NCBI RefSeq assembly: GCF_964355755.1
Contig: NC_092670.1
Coordinates: 39,977,795-40,041,794 of the forward strand
DNA from: Antedon mediterranea
Taxonomy: Eukaryota; Echinodermata; Crinoidea; Comatulida; Antedonidae
Length of the DNA stretch: 64,000 nt
Reading direction: 5' to 3'
Under the pieces are notes generated by a model that was not told where the DNA came from, searched no databases, and saw only the letters and a program-made list of their open reading frames with translations. Positions within the stretch are counted from its first letter, which is position 1, and every line of letters begins with the position of its first letter. Made by a program: the position numbers and the translations under genes. This document shows positions 1 to 11,646 of the stretch, piece by piece.

Positions 1-490
1 TGACATAGCGTACCTGTATAGCCACCGACACCTTAGAGTGAAAAAAACGAACATAGAATCAAATTAATCGGTTCCATTATTACCGTCACATCTTTATTAT
101 CATTATTGTCGTCATATGATATTATAAACAATATTTCTTTGTTAATCAATTCTGCCTGAAACGTCAACAAGTTTCTCAGCCATACAAACCATTAAACAAT
201 ACTGAAGAAACTATAGTAACTTATTATTTTAGATATGGCCAATATTTAATAATACATATTGCTGCCGAATCTACTCTGTAATTGACCCTGGGGTAAAAAG
301 TAATCATGCCATGCACCGATACAGTTATTGGATATCGTTCCCATATGCCTATGTTATGTTCCTAAATATTATGCAATAACAATACATTTATCCTGTATCC
401 TATCCTATATTTTTGTGGCGTCCGGTCTATTCGTATCCAGTGTGAGTTTTGGAAGGTTACGGTTTGTATGGAGCAATATGTATTGCCCTT
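1..490. other. Intergenic, no feature recognised
   Basis: AT-rich DNA without a convincing exon, RNA gene or repeat. The open frame that starts near 328 only becomes long by running into the CAACTGG repeat arm after 510. Confidence 0.5.
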
Positions 491-512
491 CCCAGGTAAA
501 AATTCCAGTTGA

Positions 513-880
513 GAACAGTTGGAAATTTCAACTGGTCCAACTGGTCTTCAACTGGTCTAACTGGTTTCCAACTGGTTCAACTGGTTTTAACAACTGGTCA
601 ACTGGTTTTAACAACTGGTCAACTGGTTTTTCCAACTGGTCAACTGGTTTTTCCAACTGGTCAACTGGTTTTTCAACTGGTCAACTGGTTTTTCAACTGG
701 TCAACTGGTTTTTCAAACTGGTCAACTGGTTTTTCAACTGGTCAACTGGTTTTTCAAACTGGTCAACTGGTTTTTCAAACTGGTCAACTGGTTTTTCAAC
801 AGGTCAACTGGTTTTTCCAACTGGCCAACTGGTATTCCCAAAGCTCAACTGAGTTCAACTAGTCAACTGGTCCAATCGGT
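513..880. repeat. Left arm: tandem CAACTGGTTTTT-type repeat
   Basis: Units of about 10-20 bp built from CAACTGGT and T-runs are repeated many times with small variations. All forward frames stay open through it, giving NWSTGF- or GQLVF-type repeat peptides that are not genes. Confidence 0.85.
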
Positions 881-2459
881 TTTTCAACCGGGCAAGGTTG
901 TTTCAATTGGTTTTGCAACTAGTTTTTTTCCTAACAACCAAGGGAATTCGGAGAAGAGCGAAAGCGGATGGCTGGGTGTACGTCGTGGGAGTACGGGAGA
1001 GGACCCAGGGGGACCCAGGGGAGAGGTGGGGGGGGGGTGTTCTGGGTTGAGGTGACGGGAATAGAAGCAGGTCCGTAATTACCATTCAAAATACAATTAA
1101 TATTATTATTTGTAATCCTATATTATTGCAACAAACAATTATTTAAATTAAATCAAATAAAATCGATTAAAGAATAAGAAATACTGCACAACTTTTTGAA
1201 AATAATGGAGCATGCGTCCTATAGGCCGGCAGACCGTAAACAACCAATCAGAAAACTGCAAGCCAACAGCCAAAAACGGCTCCCTTTGTTTGTGACAGTG
1301 TAGCTCGGCGGCAAAATCGGCGATCACGCAGCACAGAGATGCCAGGTCTAGAATGGGTATTATTGGCTAATCGCATCAAATTAAGGATGAGGCACAAATC
1401 TTGCTGTTTTATAAAAGGTAGGCCTGACATATATGTCTATTATTATCTCTTATTACTATAGGCATAGGCCTACAAACTATGATCAAAGATCGACAACAAA
1501 ATGGAGGCCTCGCCGCTCGCTGCATGCTGGCTAGTAGTAAGCTAGGCGCTTCAGCCTTGGCTTGCCCCACCTTGCTAGCTGATTGATTACATGGCTGTGT
1601 ACGACCGCAAATTGTCTTATTGGCCTCTACATAGTACTAGCCTATAGTAGGCTAGAAACAAAGCCCAACAATACTATATTATTAACCTATTATTAGCCTA
1701 CATGTCATTACCACACAAACGAGATTTATTTCCATTCATTCATGATCACTTTTGTTATTTTGGCCTACTAGGCTAGGCCTCTAAAGTCTAGCCCTAGTTT
1801 TAGGCCTCTAAAGTCTAGCCCTAGGCCTCTAGTAGTTGTAGGCCCGAACTAGCTACAGTAGTACTACTGTTCTGCATGTTGTATTATCACTACTCTAGCT
1901 AGTGTCGTGATGACATGCATGGCTGCTATTTTAACATATCCTAAGCCTAGGCTAGCCTACTAATCTAATAATAAAGCAAACTAATCCATGCTGTTTTAGT
2001 CTGTCTCCGTTTCCTTAAACTAAATATCCTATATTTCTTAATTTTCCTTCAATTTTTTTCATACACAATTGCAGGTGATTTCCAGTTTACTTGAATACAA
2101 CCAACAAGGCTATAAACCAACCAAAAAAGTACAGCAGTACAATTTGAAGGGTAAATATATTTATGTATACTTTCTTTCTTGGAATGATCCAAAAAAATAG
2201 TTATTTATATGGCTTTTGGCCCAAATAATATACAATGTAACAATTCAATCAATAACATTAGAGTGCGTTTAAGAATTCTGTTCTACGTTAAAATGAAAAA
2301 AATATATATATTTTCCAAGCTTAGTAATGAGATATTTGTAATAGACATAAGATAAATATATTTTAATTTAGAGGGTTATTTATTTGTATAAAATGAAAAT
2401 ATATTTAGTTCTAATATCTGAATAAAAGGGACAAACTAAAGTGAAATGATACTCATCTT
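881..2459. other. Interior of foldback element, no gene seen
   Basis: No long ORF and no recognised domain. It contains a G-rich tract (about 1006-1040) and many TAGGCCTA/CTAGCC words. It is most simply internal DNA of the surrounding element or a nest of older insertions. Confidence 0.4.
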
Positions 2460-3315
2460 CAATAGAGAGAAATGGCGAACCGACGCACGTCTAAAATCCG
2501 AGTGGGTATAAAATCATAAACCGTTGAGGGCGACACATTTCCTATGTTTATACACGTGAATCATGGCGTTGTCTAACCAATGTTGTTGCTGTAACGCTCA
2601 TAATTCTTGTTGTATTTGTGTATTTACACAATAAATCAATGAAATATGTATAAAAGTCATCCATCATTCACAATCATATTCCTAAAAATATCTCATATCT
2701 GTAGGTCTACATTAGACTTGGCCTATAGTATTATAGTAGAATGGTGTTATCAAGCATCATTACTGGCGGTAGCCCCCCTGCAGGAAGCATCACTAGCCAC
2801 ATAACAAAATGGCAGTTGTCAAGCTGAAACTAATGCTAGTCCTACATCTACTAGAGAGGCTCTATTTAGTCTTACTACCTAGCTAGGAGACGCCTAGCAG
2901 CACCCTAGCTAAAGTAGTAGTAGTGAGTACAGTACGCAATAACGAATTTCCAATATTATTATTTTTATAATAACCGATAATCCGTGCTAGGCTCGAGGTA
3001 CTACAGCATACATGCCAACTATCTAGGGCCTAGAGCTGGGTACAGTATATAACAAAAACGCGTCTTAATTCAATCCAAATTAAAATAAAATATGTTAAGA
3101 TTTGCCCATATAACATTAAAATTGATAAGGGTGTTGCAAAAAAAAAAAGATACTGCTATTATGTGTGTTTTAAACGTTCTTTTCTACCTCCCTTTTTAAC
3201 TCAACCCATCGGAATTTCCCATACAAAAACATGTGGCGAAATGGTTTGTTTACAATCTATACCCACTCGGTGAAATTTGAGTGACGTCATCGCGGTTCGC
3301 CATTTCTCTCTATTG
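2460..3315. mobile_element. Nested element with perfect inverted ends
   Basis: The first 23 bases, starting CAATAGAGAGAAATGGCG, recur as an exact reverse complement at 3293-3315. Partial similarity continues inward (GAGTGGGTATA on both sides). CTT flanks both ends (2457-2459 and 3316-3318), a possible 3-bp target duplication. No transposase ORF is present, so this is a non-autonomous DNA transposon lying within the foldback element. Confidence 0.6.
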
Positions 3316-3782
3316 CTTGTAGAGAACATAATTTGGATAATCATTAATTAATAAATTGATTAATATATGATTCCATCTTCCTTTTTCAGTAAAACAGTAT
3401 ATAAATTGATACTTGAGATTTGAATTTGATTTATTCCTTGTACTACCAGTATATTGTTTATTTAATCAATTTGTTTTGGTTTTTCTCTTTCAGGACTAAT
3501 TTTGTCAACATGACTAAATAAAGAAGGTGGCCATAACTTCATAAATATATTACTGAATAAATGCTAGATCTCCATTTTCATGGACCTGTAAAAAGGAAAC
3601 GGCAGGGATATGCTGACATTTGTGTAGATGTAGGGGTTATGCAGGTCGTTAAGACCTTTGTGGGGTAATTAACTACAGTACTGCAGAATTGAAAGTAACT
3701 ACTGTAATTGTAAATATTAAAGTTAATAAAATAAACAGTTAAACAATAAGTTCTGTAGTTTGTGTAATTTGTTTTTGTACTG

Positions 3783-4037
3783 AAATTTACCAGTTGGGAA
3801 AATTCTCAACTGGGAAAAATGTACAACTGGGAAAATTTACAACTGGGATTGATCAGACCAGTTGGAAAATTCACAACTGGGATTATCAGACCAGTTGAGA
3901 AATTTACAACTGGTAAAATTTACAACTGGGATTATCAGACCAGTTGGAAAATTCACAACTGGGAAATTCACAACTGGTAATTGTCTCAATTCACAACAGG
4001 GAAAATTCCCAACTGGGAAATTTCCCAACTGGTCTTC
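3783..4037. repeat. Right arm: inverted CCAGTTG tandem repeat
   Basis: Repeated words of the type GACCAGTTGGAAAATTC and ACAACTGGGA, in opposite orientation to the array at 513-880. This gives the element its foldback structure. Confidence 0.7.
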
Positions 4038-4057
4038 AACTGGAATTTTTACCTGGG

Positions 4058-6090
4058 TTATATTTACCCTTTTTAAACATTTTGATGAAACGTGACCGGA
4101 AATTCCATTTTGTGACCTTTGACCCATATATGGCATGAAAAAAATGTTCATAACTACGTAACTAAAAATCATAGAGTCTTGATATTGGTGTCAAAATGAT
4201 CACAACATACATATTTATATTTATTGTTTTTGAAAATTTTGTTGAAAAATAATCGAAAACACAAGGTTTTCCCTTTGACACGATGTCTATGCAGAGCCTG
4301 TAATTTACATACAGGATCTGGAAGAATTGCATGTGAAAATGGATTAAAGGAAAGGCAAATGGCAGTGAAAACAATCAATGCAAACAATGGCAAAGGAACT
4401 CGATTGTGTAACTATACAGTTTGAAAATAATGTAAAAATCATAGATGCAAGAGAAAAAATATCACGATACACACCAAGAAATGTCAACAAAAGGAAGAAT
4501 TAAAACCATCTATAGCACATTGGCCTCTGATATGATATAAATGCGTTAAAAGCTGAACAGTTACAGATTAAATCAAAGTAATTGGATGCAGTAACAAGGG
4601 AGAAGTGAAACAATGCAAACTAGCACGTTTACAAGGATTAAAGGACGGAGGTTAATGTTACAAAAGCTTTGATGCAATAATGAAAACAAAATATAATGTA
4701 ATTCTTCTTGAACATGCCTCAAATTTTGAGCAAACAAACTTGAAGAAATGACAAAGAAGTGAGAAAAAAAACCACCAGAGTGATGAAGACTTAATATGAA
4801 CATGGACATTACAATGATAAAATAGTCAAATTATACATGGATTCATTAACAACAAAGTATGATGTTGGAGCTAGTAATGCTATAGACTACAGGGATACAG
4901 GTGTTTCACAACTTGGAAGCTTGGAGGCAGAGCCGTTATCACAAATACACATGGATTAGCTTGACAACTCCAATCATACATTACATCTAGCCTAGATGGA
5001 ACGTCTAAAAAAGGAGAAAACTATGGCACAGTTGGAATTGTCACAATTCGAACATCTACTAAAAGTTATGGTAACTGTGAACAATGATGGCAAATTAACA
5101 GATGAATTAATATCAAATTTGAAAGTAATCATTCACCACAACGATTATACAGGCTCTGCTGAAGAATCTACACCGGATCCACTTTCTCTGCAAATAATTT
5201 CCGACGAAAGACAAAAACTGTGAACAAAATCCAAATACTGTACAAACCAAATATGACACAATTAAACTTCTTGCTACAAAATATGGCAACAAGAATCATA
5301 AAAACAGCTGAACTCTACATCGAAATGTAAATGTGCATCAAATATTCCCATTCCAGATTTTTTTGGAAAGTGTGTGGAGCATTTATACGAGGACGAAATT
5401 ACAAAGGAGCAGAAGAGTGGTATGTCGGAACAAACAATTAAACTGAACGTCCACAAACCTGGCAGTTATTACAAATAAAGATTCCTCTATATTAATCTGT
5501 AATCAAGTTAGGAATATAGGTATTTTATATTTAAGAATTTTTACAAAACACTACGTTTGAATCTTCAACACGCTGTGTGTCTAAGGGCGTAAAAGCTGAT
5601 TACAGGCTCTGCATGAAAATATCATTCGCGTAAAACATGCCTTATGTACATGTATGTGAAAATATTTTGTGCCATTAAGTATCAAAGGTCAAAACCTTAT
5701 GTTTTCGGTTATTTTTGAACAAAATATTCAAAAACTGTAAATATAAATATGTATGTCCTGAACATTTTGATACCAATATCAAGACTGTCATTTTTAGTTA
5801 CGTGATATAAGCATTTTTTTTATGCCATATGTGTCAAAGGTCATAAAATGTTATTTCCGGTCCTGTTTCAGCAAAATGTTTAAAAAAGGTAAATATAAAT
5901 ATGTATGTTCTGAACATTTTGACACCAATATCAAGACTCTGTGATATGCAGTTACGTAGATATATAAACGTCATGCCATATGTTATGTCAAAGGTCACAA
6001 ACTGGAATTTCCGGTCATGTTTGAACAAAATGTTCAAAAAGTGTAAATATAAACACATATATTTTGAATAATTTGACACCAAATTCAGCT
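4058..6090. mobile_element. Second element with inverted tandem-repeat arms
   Basis: The left arm (about 4058-4300) reads as the reverse complement of the right side (about 5590-6090). Shared words include ACCGGAAAT, GTGACCTTTGAC, GTCTTGATATTGGT and GCAGAGCCTGTAAT. The right side holds about three diverged copies of a ~140-bp unit, the left about one. A decayed ORF sits between the arms. The left arm abuts the foldback element at 4057, so one element may have truncated the other. Confidence 0.5.
4285..5480 (+). pseudogene. Decayed ORF inside inverted-arm element
   Basis: Between the arms, forward frames are open in stretches that look protein-like but are broken by stops and frameshifts. One stretch is near 4285-4424 (Cys-rich, starting near a CRAC motif), another the 75-codon frame 4996-5223, and another ends at a stop near 5478. 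The long central frame is acidic and leucine-rich (LELSQFEHLLKV). No family is recognised. Its position between inverted arms suggests a dead element-encoded protein. A captured host fragment is the alternative. Confidence 0.35.
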
Positions 6091-6601
6091 GTCTACTACA
6101 AGCGGTTACAGATTTTTAAAAATTGGCGGCCATCTTTTTTAACGTAAAATTTTGAACCTTTGCGGTAGTCTGATTTGAGTAAACTTTTGATATATGGTTT
6201 TTGAGACCATATTTTATTGTAATTCATCAAAAAAGGGTTTTTTTTGCAATTTTGTTGGGGTAATGAAACAGTTTGACTCAACTAACAATCTTATGAGAAC
6301 TTATATATACTATTTGCCTTTTGAATTGAGACGGTACATAATAGGTTTTTTATTCTTATAAGCCGCAAGATGAATTTGAAGAATTATTTAATGGCATCTA
6401 ACCTAAACATGATATTGTACAGTGACTCTAAATAAACAAAATAGTAGTAACAGAACTCAATTAGACTAATAAGTGGATGATGAAATACTGAATGAATACA
6501 GAGCATAGTTTCATCCTGCACCGGCAGCAAGCAATCTCAAGCGACACCTGCTTGAATGACATACGGCTCTATCCATTCAGCTTCCCTTTGAAGTCCTGCT
6601 T
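6091..6601. other. Downstream flank of psi-A, with C-terminal remnant
   Basis: Mostly featureless. On the minus strand, about 6526-6590 still encodes, out of frame with the exon above it, the C-terminal motif REAEWIEPY that corresponds to REAEWVLPY at the end of gene C. Confidence 0.5.
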
Positions 6602-7022
6602 TTATAAGTAATTCGTGTAAAGTTCAGCATTTCTAAATATTTCATATAACGTATTGCAAAACTCGTAAGGGGTTTTGTATTTTTTGTCTAATAACTTTAG
6701 AAGGTTTAAAGTTGGGTCTTTAACATTAATTCTCATCTTTTCAATCGTGTCAGCTTTGATTCCCATTCCGTCAGCTAAAGCTCTCCAATCATGTGGACCA
6801 TTTGTACCTTCCCTTTCCACGTCAAGATTTGTCATTATACGGTGACAGACTACTTCTGGGAGTTTAGTATAACAAGAATGTTGTGTATCTCCGGCAATTC
6901 TACGGCACATTTGAAGATTGAAGTCAACATCATCGGCAGGCGGCGGTACCTGAAAGAATTGAATGATACAACACTAAATGTACCATAATACTCCAGTACA
7001 TTACTGCCAAAAAGGCTTATAT

Positions 7023-9035
7023 TAGGTATCCCAATGAAAGCGCACAGAGGGGTATCACTTTTGAAATATTGACGAAATTCGAAAAAGTAGTATGACTTTG
7101 ATGTTAAATAAATCGTATTCAATCTTAATTAATACTTACAGAATTTATATTGTTTGAAAGTACTTGTTTTAATCTATGTATAAGTGTGTTTATAATTAAA
7201 ATTAATGAATTAGTTGCCGAGAAAATGCGATTTTAAAACGGTTCTAAAATCCCGTCGAGCCGATTTCCGCGCGTTGAAAACCTCATCGGAAACTTCCCAT
7301 CAGTTTTCAAAACACGATCGCACGATTACCATTGGAGCTAGCGGATTAATTTTTGTTGTATGTTATCAGGCTTTAAATAAGCTTTAATTTGATACGAAAA
7401 TCGTCTTCTATAAATAGGTTTTTCGTAACGAAAAGTCAATTTTTGTGACAAAAATCCAATTTTGATTCACCGTTTATGGAAAAATATTATGGATTTTGGT
7501 ATTAAATTATAGCTAAATCTACATTGAAATCAATAAAACATAGTTTACAAACGTATTGTGCATGGTAATTGTGCGAACTACATTTTAAAATGGTGCATGA
7601 GGCGTAAATCCCGTTCAAAATTTTAAAGATCCAACCATTATAATCCGGTGAATATTGTAGTGAGTAAAATATTGTACTCTAAAATACGCGCGTGTTTGTT
7701 GTGGCGTTTTTAGTTAAATACATTAATGCACCCTATCAGCGAATGGTACGTTCCATATTTTGAACACGTTGTTTAGTTTTCCTCGCTCGAGTTCGACCGG
7801 CTCGACGCGAGATGTGTGACAGCAGCGATGTCGGAGATTGACATGTCCTTTTCCGTCGTAGAATATCTGGTTTTACACATTAATTTAACAACTTAAAATT
7901 GATGTAATGTGCGGAAGATTTATTATGCAAGTATACAATGCAAATGCGTTAGGTTAAAATGTACCGAGGAAATTTATTAAGCTAATTTACCAACGTTACA
8001 TTTGACGGCGGCCGAAAGTCATTAACTGCGACCGAAATACTTTAACGGGAGCGACTACTGATCGCGAGTAAGCCGTGACTTGGCCTAAACTTTAGCTCCG
8101 TATTTCAATTTAATAACGTAATAATACGAAAAGAAAACAATTTTTATAATGTTATATATACTATTCAGGTAAACAATTAATTGTTTTAATTAACATTGAT
8201 TATTTTAAATGAGTTTATTTTGACCCATATTGTCACTTGTGCGTTTGCCTTAAAAGAGCATATCTTACTTAGCAGCCCGGCTTAGATTTGGTGTCATAAT
8301 CATATGGGCCTAAAATCTTGTTTTACGTATTCAAAAGTTATATATAATAGTATTTATGATTGAAATTATAAATATAAAGTATATTAAAATATTCTAATAA
8401 TTATACTTACCGAAAATTAGTGTAAAAGAAAGGAAACAGTACACACCGTTTTTAACATACTTTTTCATCTTTTTTTTTTATAATTTTAAATTTCACCATT
8501 AAAAAAATTTTTTTTTTCATATACACATCTGAAATATATTTATTAATGAAATATACACTACATTCTAACAAGTACAAAAAAAAATTAAATGAATTAGTAC
8601 AGTAGTTCAAAAGTTACAGATCATTGAAAAATTGCAGTTTTTTCATTTTTTAGGGAATTCCAGCAAAAATGGGCGTTAAATGCTTTCCTACCACTTTGCG
8701 GACCAATAATTTAAAAAATAGGTTTCATTGAGGCTCCAAAAAAAATAGAGTTGTACAACTCTGTGATATCTATAGGTTTAACAAAATTCAAAACTTTTAA
8801 CTAATTATTGTAAAAGTTATAACCTTTTAAAAATGCTTCCAATTTCAACTGCAAAAAACACCATTTTTAGGCAAAAAATCGTATATTTTTTTACCACTTT
8901 AAATAACCATAACTTTAGAACGGGTAATCGGATTTCAATCATTTAAATTGCAAAATGCTTATTACATTAAGTTCTTTATGGTTAACTGAAAGAAATGTAA
9001 AAAAATTAATCTGAATTTTTTCATTGGGATACCTA
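7023..9035. mobile_element. 2.0-kb DNA transposon with 17-bp TIRs and 7-bp TSD
   Basis: Perfect 17-bp inverted ends TAGGTATCCCAATGAAA lie at 7023-7039 and 9019-9035. They are flanked by the direct repeat CTTATAT at 7016-7022 and 9036-9042. The interior is AT-rich without a long ORF, so the copy is non-autonomous. It lies in an intron of psi-A. The 7-bp duplication does not settle the superfamily; an 8-bp hAT-type duplication with one mismatch is possible. Confidence 0.8.
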
Positions 9036-9309
9036 CTTATATACAAAGACGTTTTAGGTGGTTATTATTATTATCTAAAACTGTTGATTATATTAGGACA
9101 ATGATTATGAGTGAAAGTATATTGATTCATTAGATAATGATGCTCTTTCTATTCATGTTCTGGGGAAAAAAAAAAAAAAAAAAATTTTTTTTTAAATATC
9201 TTATTTCTTTATACTAATTTTAATATTATTATGATTGTAGTACACTGAAAGTATCTATTTTTATTTCATCGCTTTTGTTTTTATTTATTATTTTATGTAG
9301 TAAATTGTA

Positions 9310-9490
9310 TTAGTTTAAATGTATGTGTATTGTTTCTGGGGTCTTTCTCGAGACAAGAAACTTGTTTTCTTCTAGAGAAGACCCCAAATGATGGCTCATT
9401 ACTATGTTTTCATTTATGTACTACCTATAATTATATTATACTGTATAATGCCATTGTTGATTAAATAAATGTTTTTTTAACTTGAACTTG
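9310..9490 (+). mobile_element. LINE 3' tail
   Basis: It has a hairpin-forming segment around GGGGTCTTTCTCGAGAC / GAAGACCCC, then an AT-rich stretch ending in ATTAAATAAATG and a short CTTGAA repeat. This resembles the 3' ends of non-LTR retrotransposons seen elsewhere in the window (14145 and 27180). The 5' part is missing. Confidence 0.45.
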
Positions 9491-9831
9491 AACTAGCTCT
9501 CTAGATCTTAAATACCACTTATTCTTCGATGATCTTGAAATCCATAATGAATTTAAAATTACACCAAATCAATAGAGCCATGATGTATACATACGAATCA
9601 GCAAGTATTATTTTCGACAAACATTGTAAAATTTTTCTGACCATGGCTTGGAACACACGAAATGATATATATAATACAATTCCTTCTCAAACTTAATTTA
9701 CTCATTTTCTTAGTATTTAATCTGTATCAGTTTTCTTAATTTTTTTTTTTTCACTGTAAACTTGTTGCACATCTCATCGAGACTGTGCCTCTGATTTAAA
9801 AGAGATACAATAAAAGTTCAGTTCAGTTCAG
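9491..9831 (+). mobile_element. LINE 3' tail ending in GTTCA repeats
   Basis: The last ~95 bp (CACTGTAAACTTGTTGCACA ... GAGATACAATAAAAGTTCAG) recurs nearly unchanged in reverse orientation at 50505-50585. Both copies end in the same GTTCA microsatellite, as expected of a LINE 3' end. Confidence 0.5.
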
Positions 9832-9882
9832 TACACTATTAAACTTTATGCGACAAAAATGCGATGTGCCCATATATGCTCG
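9832..9882. mobile_element. MITE fragment interrupting psi-A exon
   Basis: TACACTATTAAACTTTATGC ... GATGTGCCCATATATG matches the left half of the MITE family in the Scribble introns (for example 60215 and 60894). It begins exactly where homology to linker exon 2 of gene C stops. Confidence 0.6.
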
Positions 9883-10717
9883 TCTCGTACCATAGTTTTT
9901 CGTGTTTCAGTGTCTATTGATGATACAGTACAATGTATTACAATAATTAATAACAAAGCAATTATTTTCGTAATGATATATCGTGCTGATTTTGACATAA
10001 GAAACATTTCCTTCTGGCTAAATGGCCAGTCTATTACGAAACTTGCCAAAACGCATGCGCAGAATTTTACAAGGCTTTATTTAGTTTGTTTAGCTATTGT
10101 GCATGCAAAGATTAAACTCCTTTCTTACCATTTCAGGTTCGTTGACTGCCATCAATACTTTACCTCTTTCAAATTTACTTTGACATCTTCCCCAGTATTT
10201 TGTACTCGAATTATTTGCACATCATCCCGAGGATTTTCTTTATTTTCGCTCTGATATTTTATAACTGCCTAAAATAATAATGTGGTAACAATCTTGTTAC
10301 AAATTAGCTACACTTCATTAGCTACAACAGTTTTATGTTCTATTGTCGCCAGAAAACTACTAGCCGCGCAGCGTTGTTGATGCTTACCTCCTGATCGTAT
10401 AGATTAAATGCTCGAACTTTAAATGTGTATGTGTTGCCTCCATTGTAATCTTTGCCAAATGAACAGGTATTTATTCGTTTTATCTCTTCCGTCTCAGCAA
10501 CACCGGTCATTGTGATTCCAGTGGAATGTTTGACCATAACTATGCACTGATCTTCGTAAACAAAGCTTATTCCGTCAGAATCTGCATCTCTTGAATCCTT
10601 TATTTTGCCTGAAAATGTCCAGTGATCTTTGTTTTCAGCGCAATGTGGAAACGTCAGAACGAACGACACATCAAAGGTACTCCCTGGTGGTCCACATTGT
10701 ATGATAGGAGCAACTCG

Positions 10718-11351
10718 TGTTTAATAAGTGGACATATTACAGTTTGCTTACTTAACAGTTGTTTATATAACAGTCCTGGAACTTTTTAAACTTAAAGCAG
10801 ATTTTGTAAAACAAACCAAAGCTGCTAATTGTGTACGTTCAATATGTAATGAAATAACCTACAACCAAAAAATAGTAAAATTTAATTCATTTGGCAAATA
10901 TGTAAAAAATGTTATCAAAATAAAGACATTTCAAAAGATATTTTGTTTTTATATGGTATATTGTAAATAAATCAAACTGAGTAATTTATTGAAGCCAAAT
11001 GCACCATTTGAGGCAACTCAAGAACGTTCTTTCGAGGAGATCAAACATTGCGCATAAAAAATTGTAGGCTTACGCCATAATATTTGCCTTGGAAATTGAT
11101 CAGAAATTATAATCTAGGCCCACATTAACTTACATTAAAGTTACCAAAGAATAATTAATCAATAATCTTTCAAGGTTATATTCTGTCAAGGTTCTAGATT
11201 AACTTGTTGTTTATTTTATAATAAAAAAAAAATGTGTTTTGTCGGGGTTTTTCTTTCAATATTGCAGTTAGTATCTAATTATAGCAAATCATAAAAATGT
11301 ACATTTGTCTTCTTTTTCTTATCGAATTGATCTAAGCTTGGGGATTAGTTT
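10718..11351. other. Intergenic, no feature recognised
   Basis: AT-rich DNA upstream of the truncated ZU5 exon of psi-A. The missing first half of that exon was not found here. Confidence 0.4.
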
Positions 11352-11530
11352 TTAGATGTTTTCGATACGTTCGTGAGCAGACATGATTCCGGCTGCTTTT
11401 ATTTAGATGTCCACATAATTCAGTACAAAACTCTTCACGTTTTGATTTTGTTTTCAGAATATTTAACAGAAAAGCCGTCGGAGATTGACTGGCTGAGTTT
11501 AGATCCAGTGATGTCCCAATATTACTGTAT
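11352..11530 (-). pseudogene. Death-domain exon remnant (B1-like)
   Basis: Read on the minus strand, this encodes SPTAFLLNILKTKSKREEFC, matching SPTAALLNILKETSSGEFC in the death exon of B1. After a one-base slip in an A-run the frame continues as AGIMSAHERI before a stop at 11352-11354, matching AGIMSASERI in B1. The first half of the domain is not recognisable. It is a broken copy of a B1-type paralogue, not an exon of psi-A, whose death domain is of the C type. Confidence 0.65.
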
Positions 11531-11646
11531 ATTACAGAATATCCGCAGAGGATGTGGATACGTAGTTATTATGTAATATGTTAGTATTTTGCGGTTCAAA
11601 GGAATTAAGCATCTCTTCATACTAGTATTCTAATTTTTTTTAATAG

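Larger units (their letters stand above)
491..4057. mobile_element. Foldback-like element with arms of CAACTGG repeats
   Basis: The left end starts CCCAGGTAAAAATTCCAGTT and the right end is its exact reverse complement at about 4038-4057. Inside each end lies a long array of CAACTGG-type words: 513-880 on the left, and 3783-4037 on the right in inverted orientation (CCAGTTG...). Terminal inverted repeats built of short tandem repeats are the hallmark of foldback elements. The 2.9-kb middle has no long ORF, so the copy looks non-autonomous. A clear target-site duplication was not found, so the outer limits rest on the inverted ends alone. Confidence 0.6.
6602..10717 (-). pseudogene. psi-A: decayed ZU5-linker-death gene
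   Basis: Four exons lie in the same order as gene C. The ZU5 exon (10388-about 10717) keeps only its second half; the codon before TRVAPII is TAA and the first half is missing. Linker exon 1 (10129-10268) is 140 bp instead of the 144 bp seen in B1 and C, and contains an in-frame TGA. Linker exon 2 (about 9883-9913) is cut after roughly ten codons by a MITE fragment. The death-domain exon (6602-6949) is open with a good acceptor and the DWRALADGMGI motif, but a ~26-bp insertion near its end adds YTNYL and a stop, leaving the ancestral tail out of frame downstream. The intron after linker exon 2 holds a 2.0-kb DNA transposon. The sum of defects makes this a pseudogene, although the death exon alone could still be spliced. 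Confidence 0.8.

Noticed and set aside
328-862. Two overlapping open frames with NWSTGF or GQLVF repeat peptides
   Set aside because: They read through the CAACTGG repeat arm; all forward frames stay open there, and there is no domain or splice context.
9859-10254. Plus-strand 131-codon frame
   Set aside because: Antisense to linker exons of psi-A; the minus-strand reading matches the paralogues.
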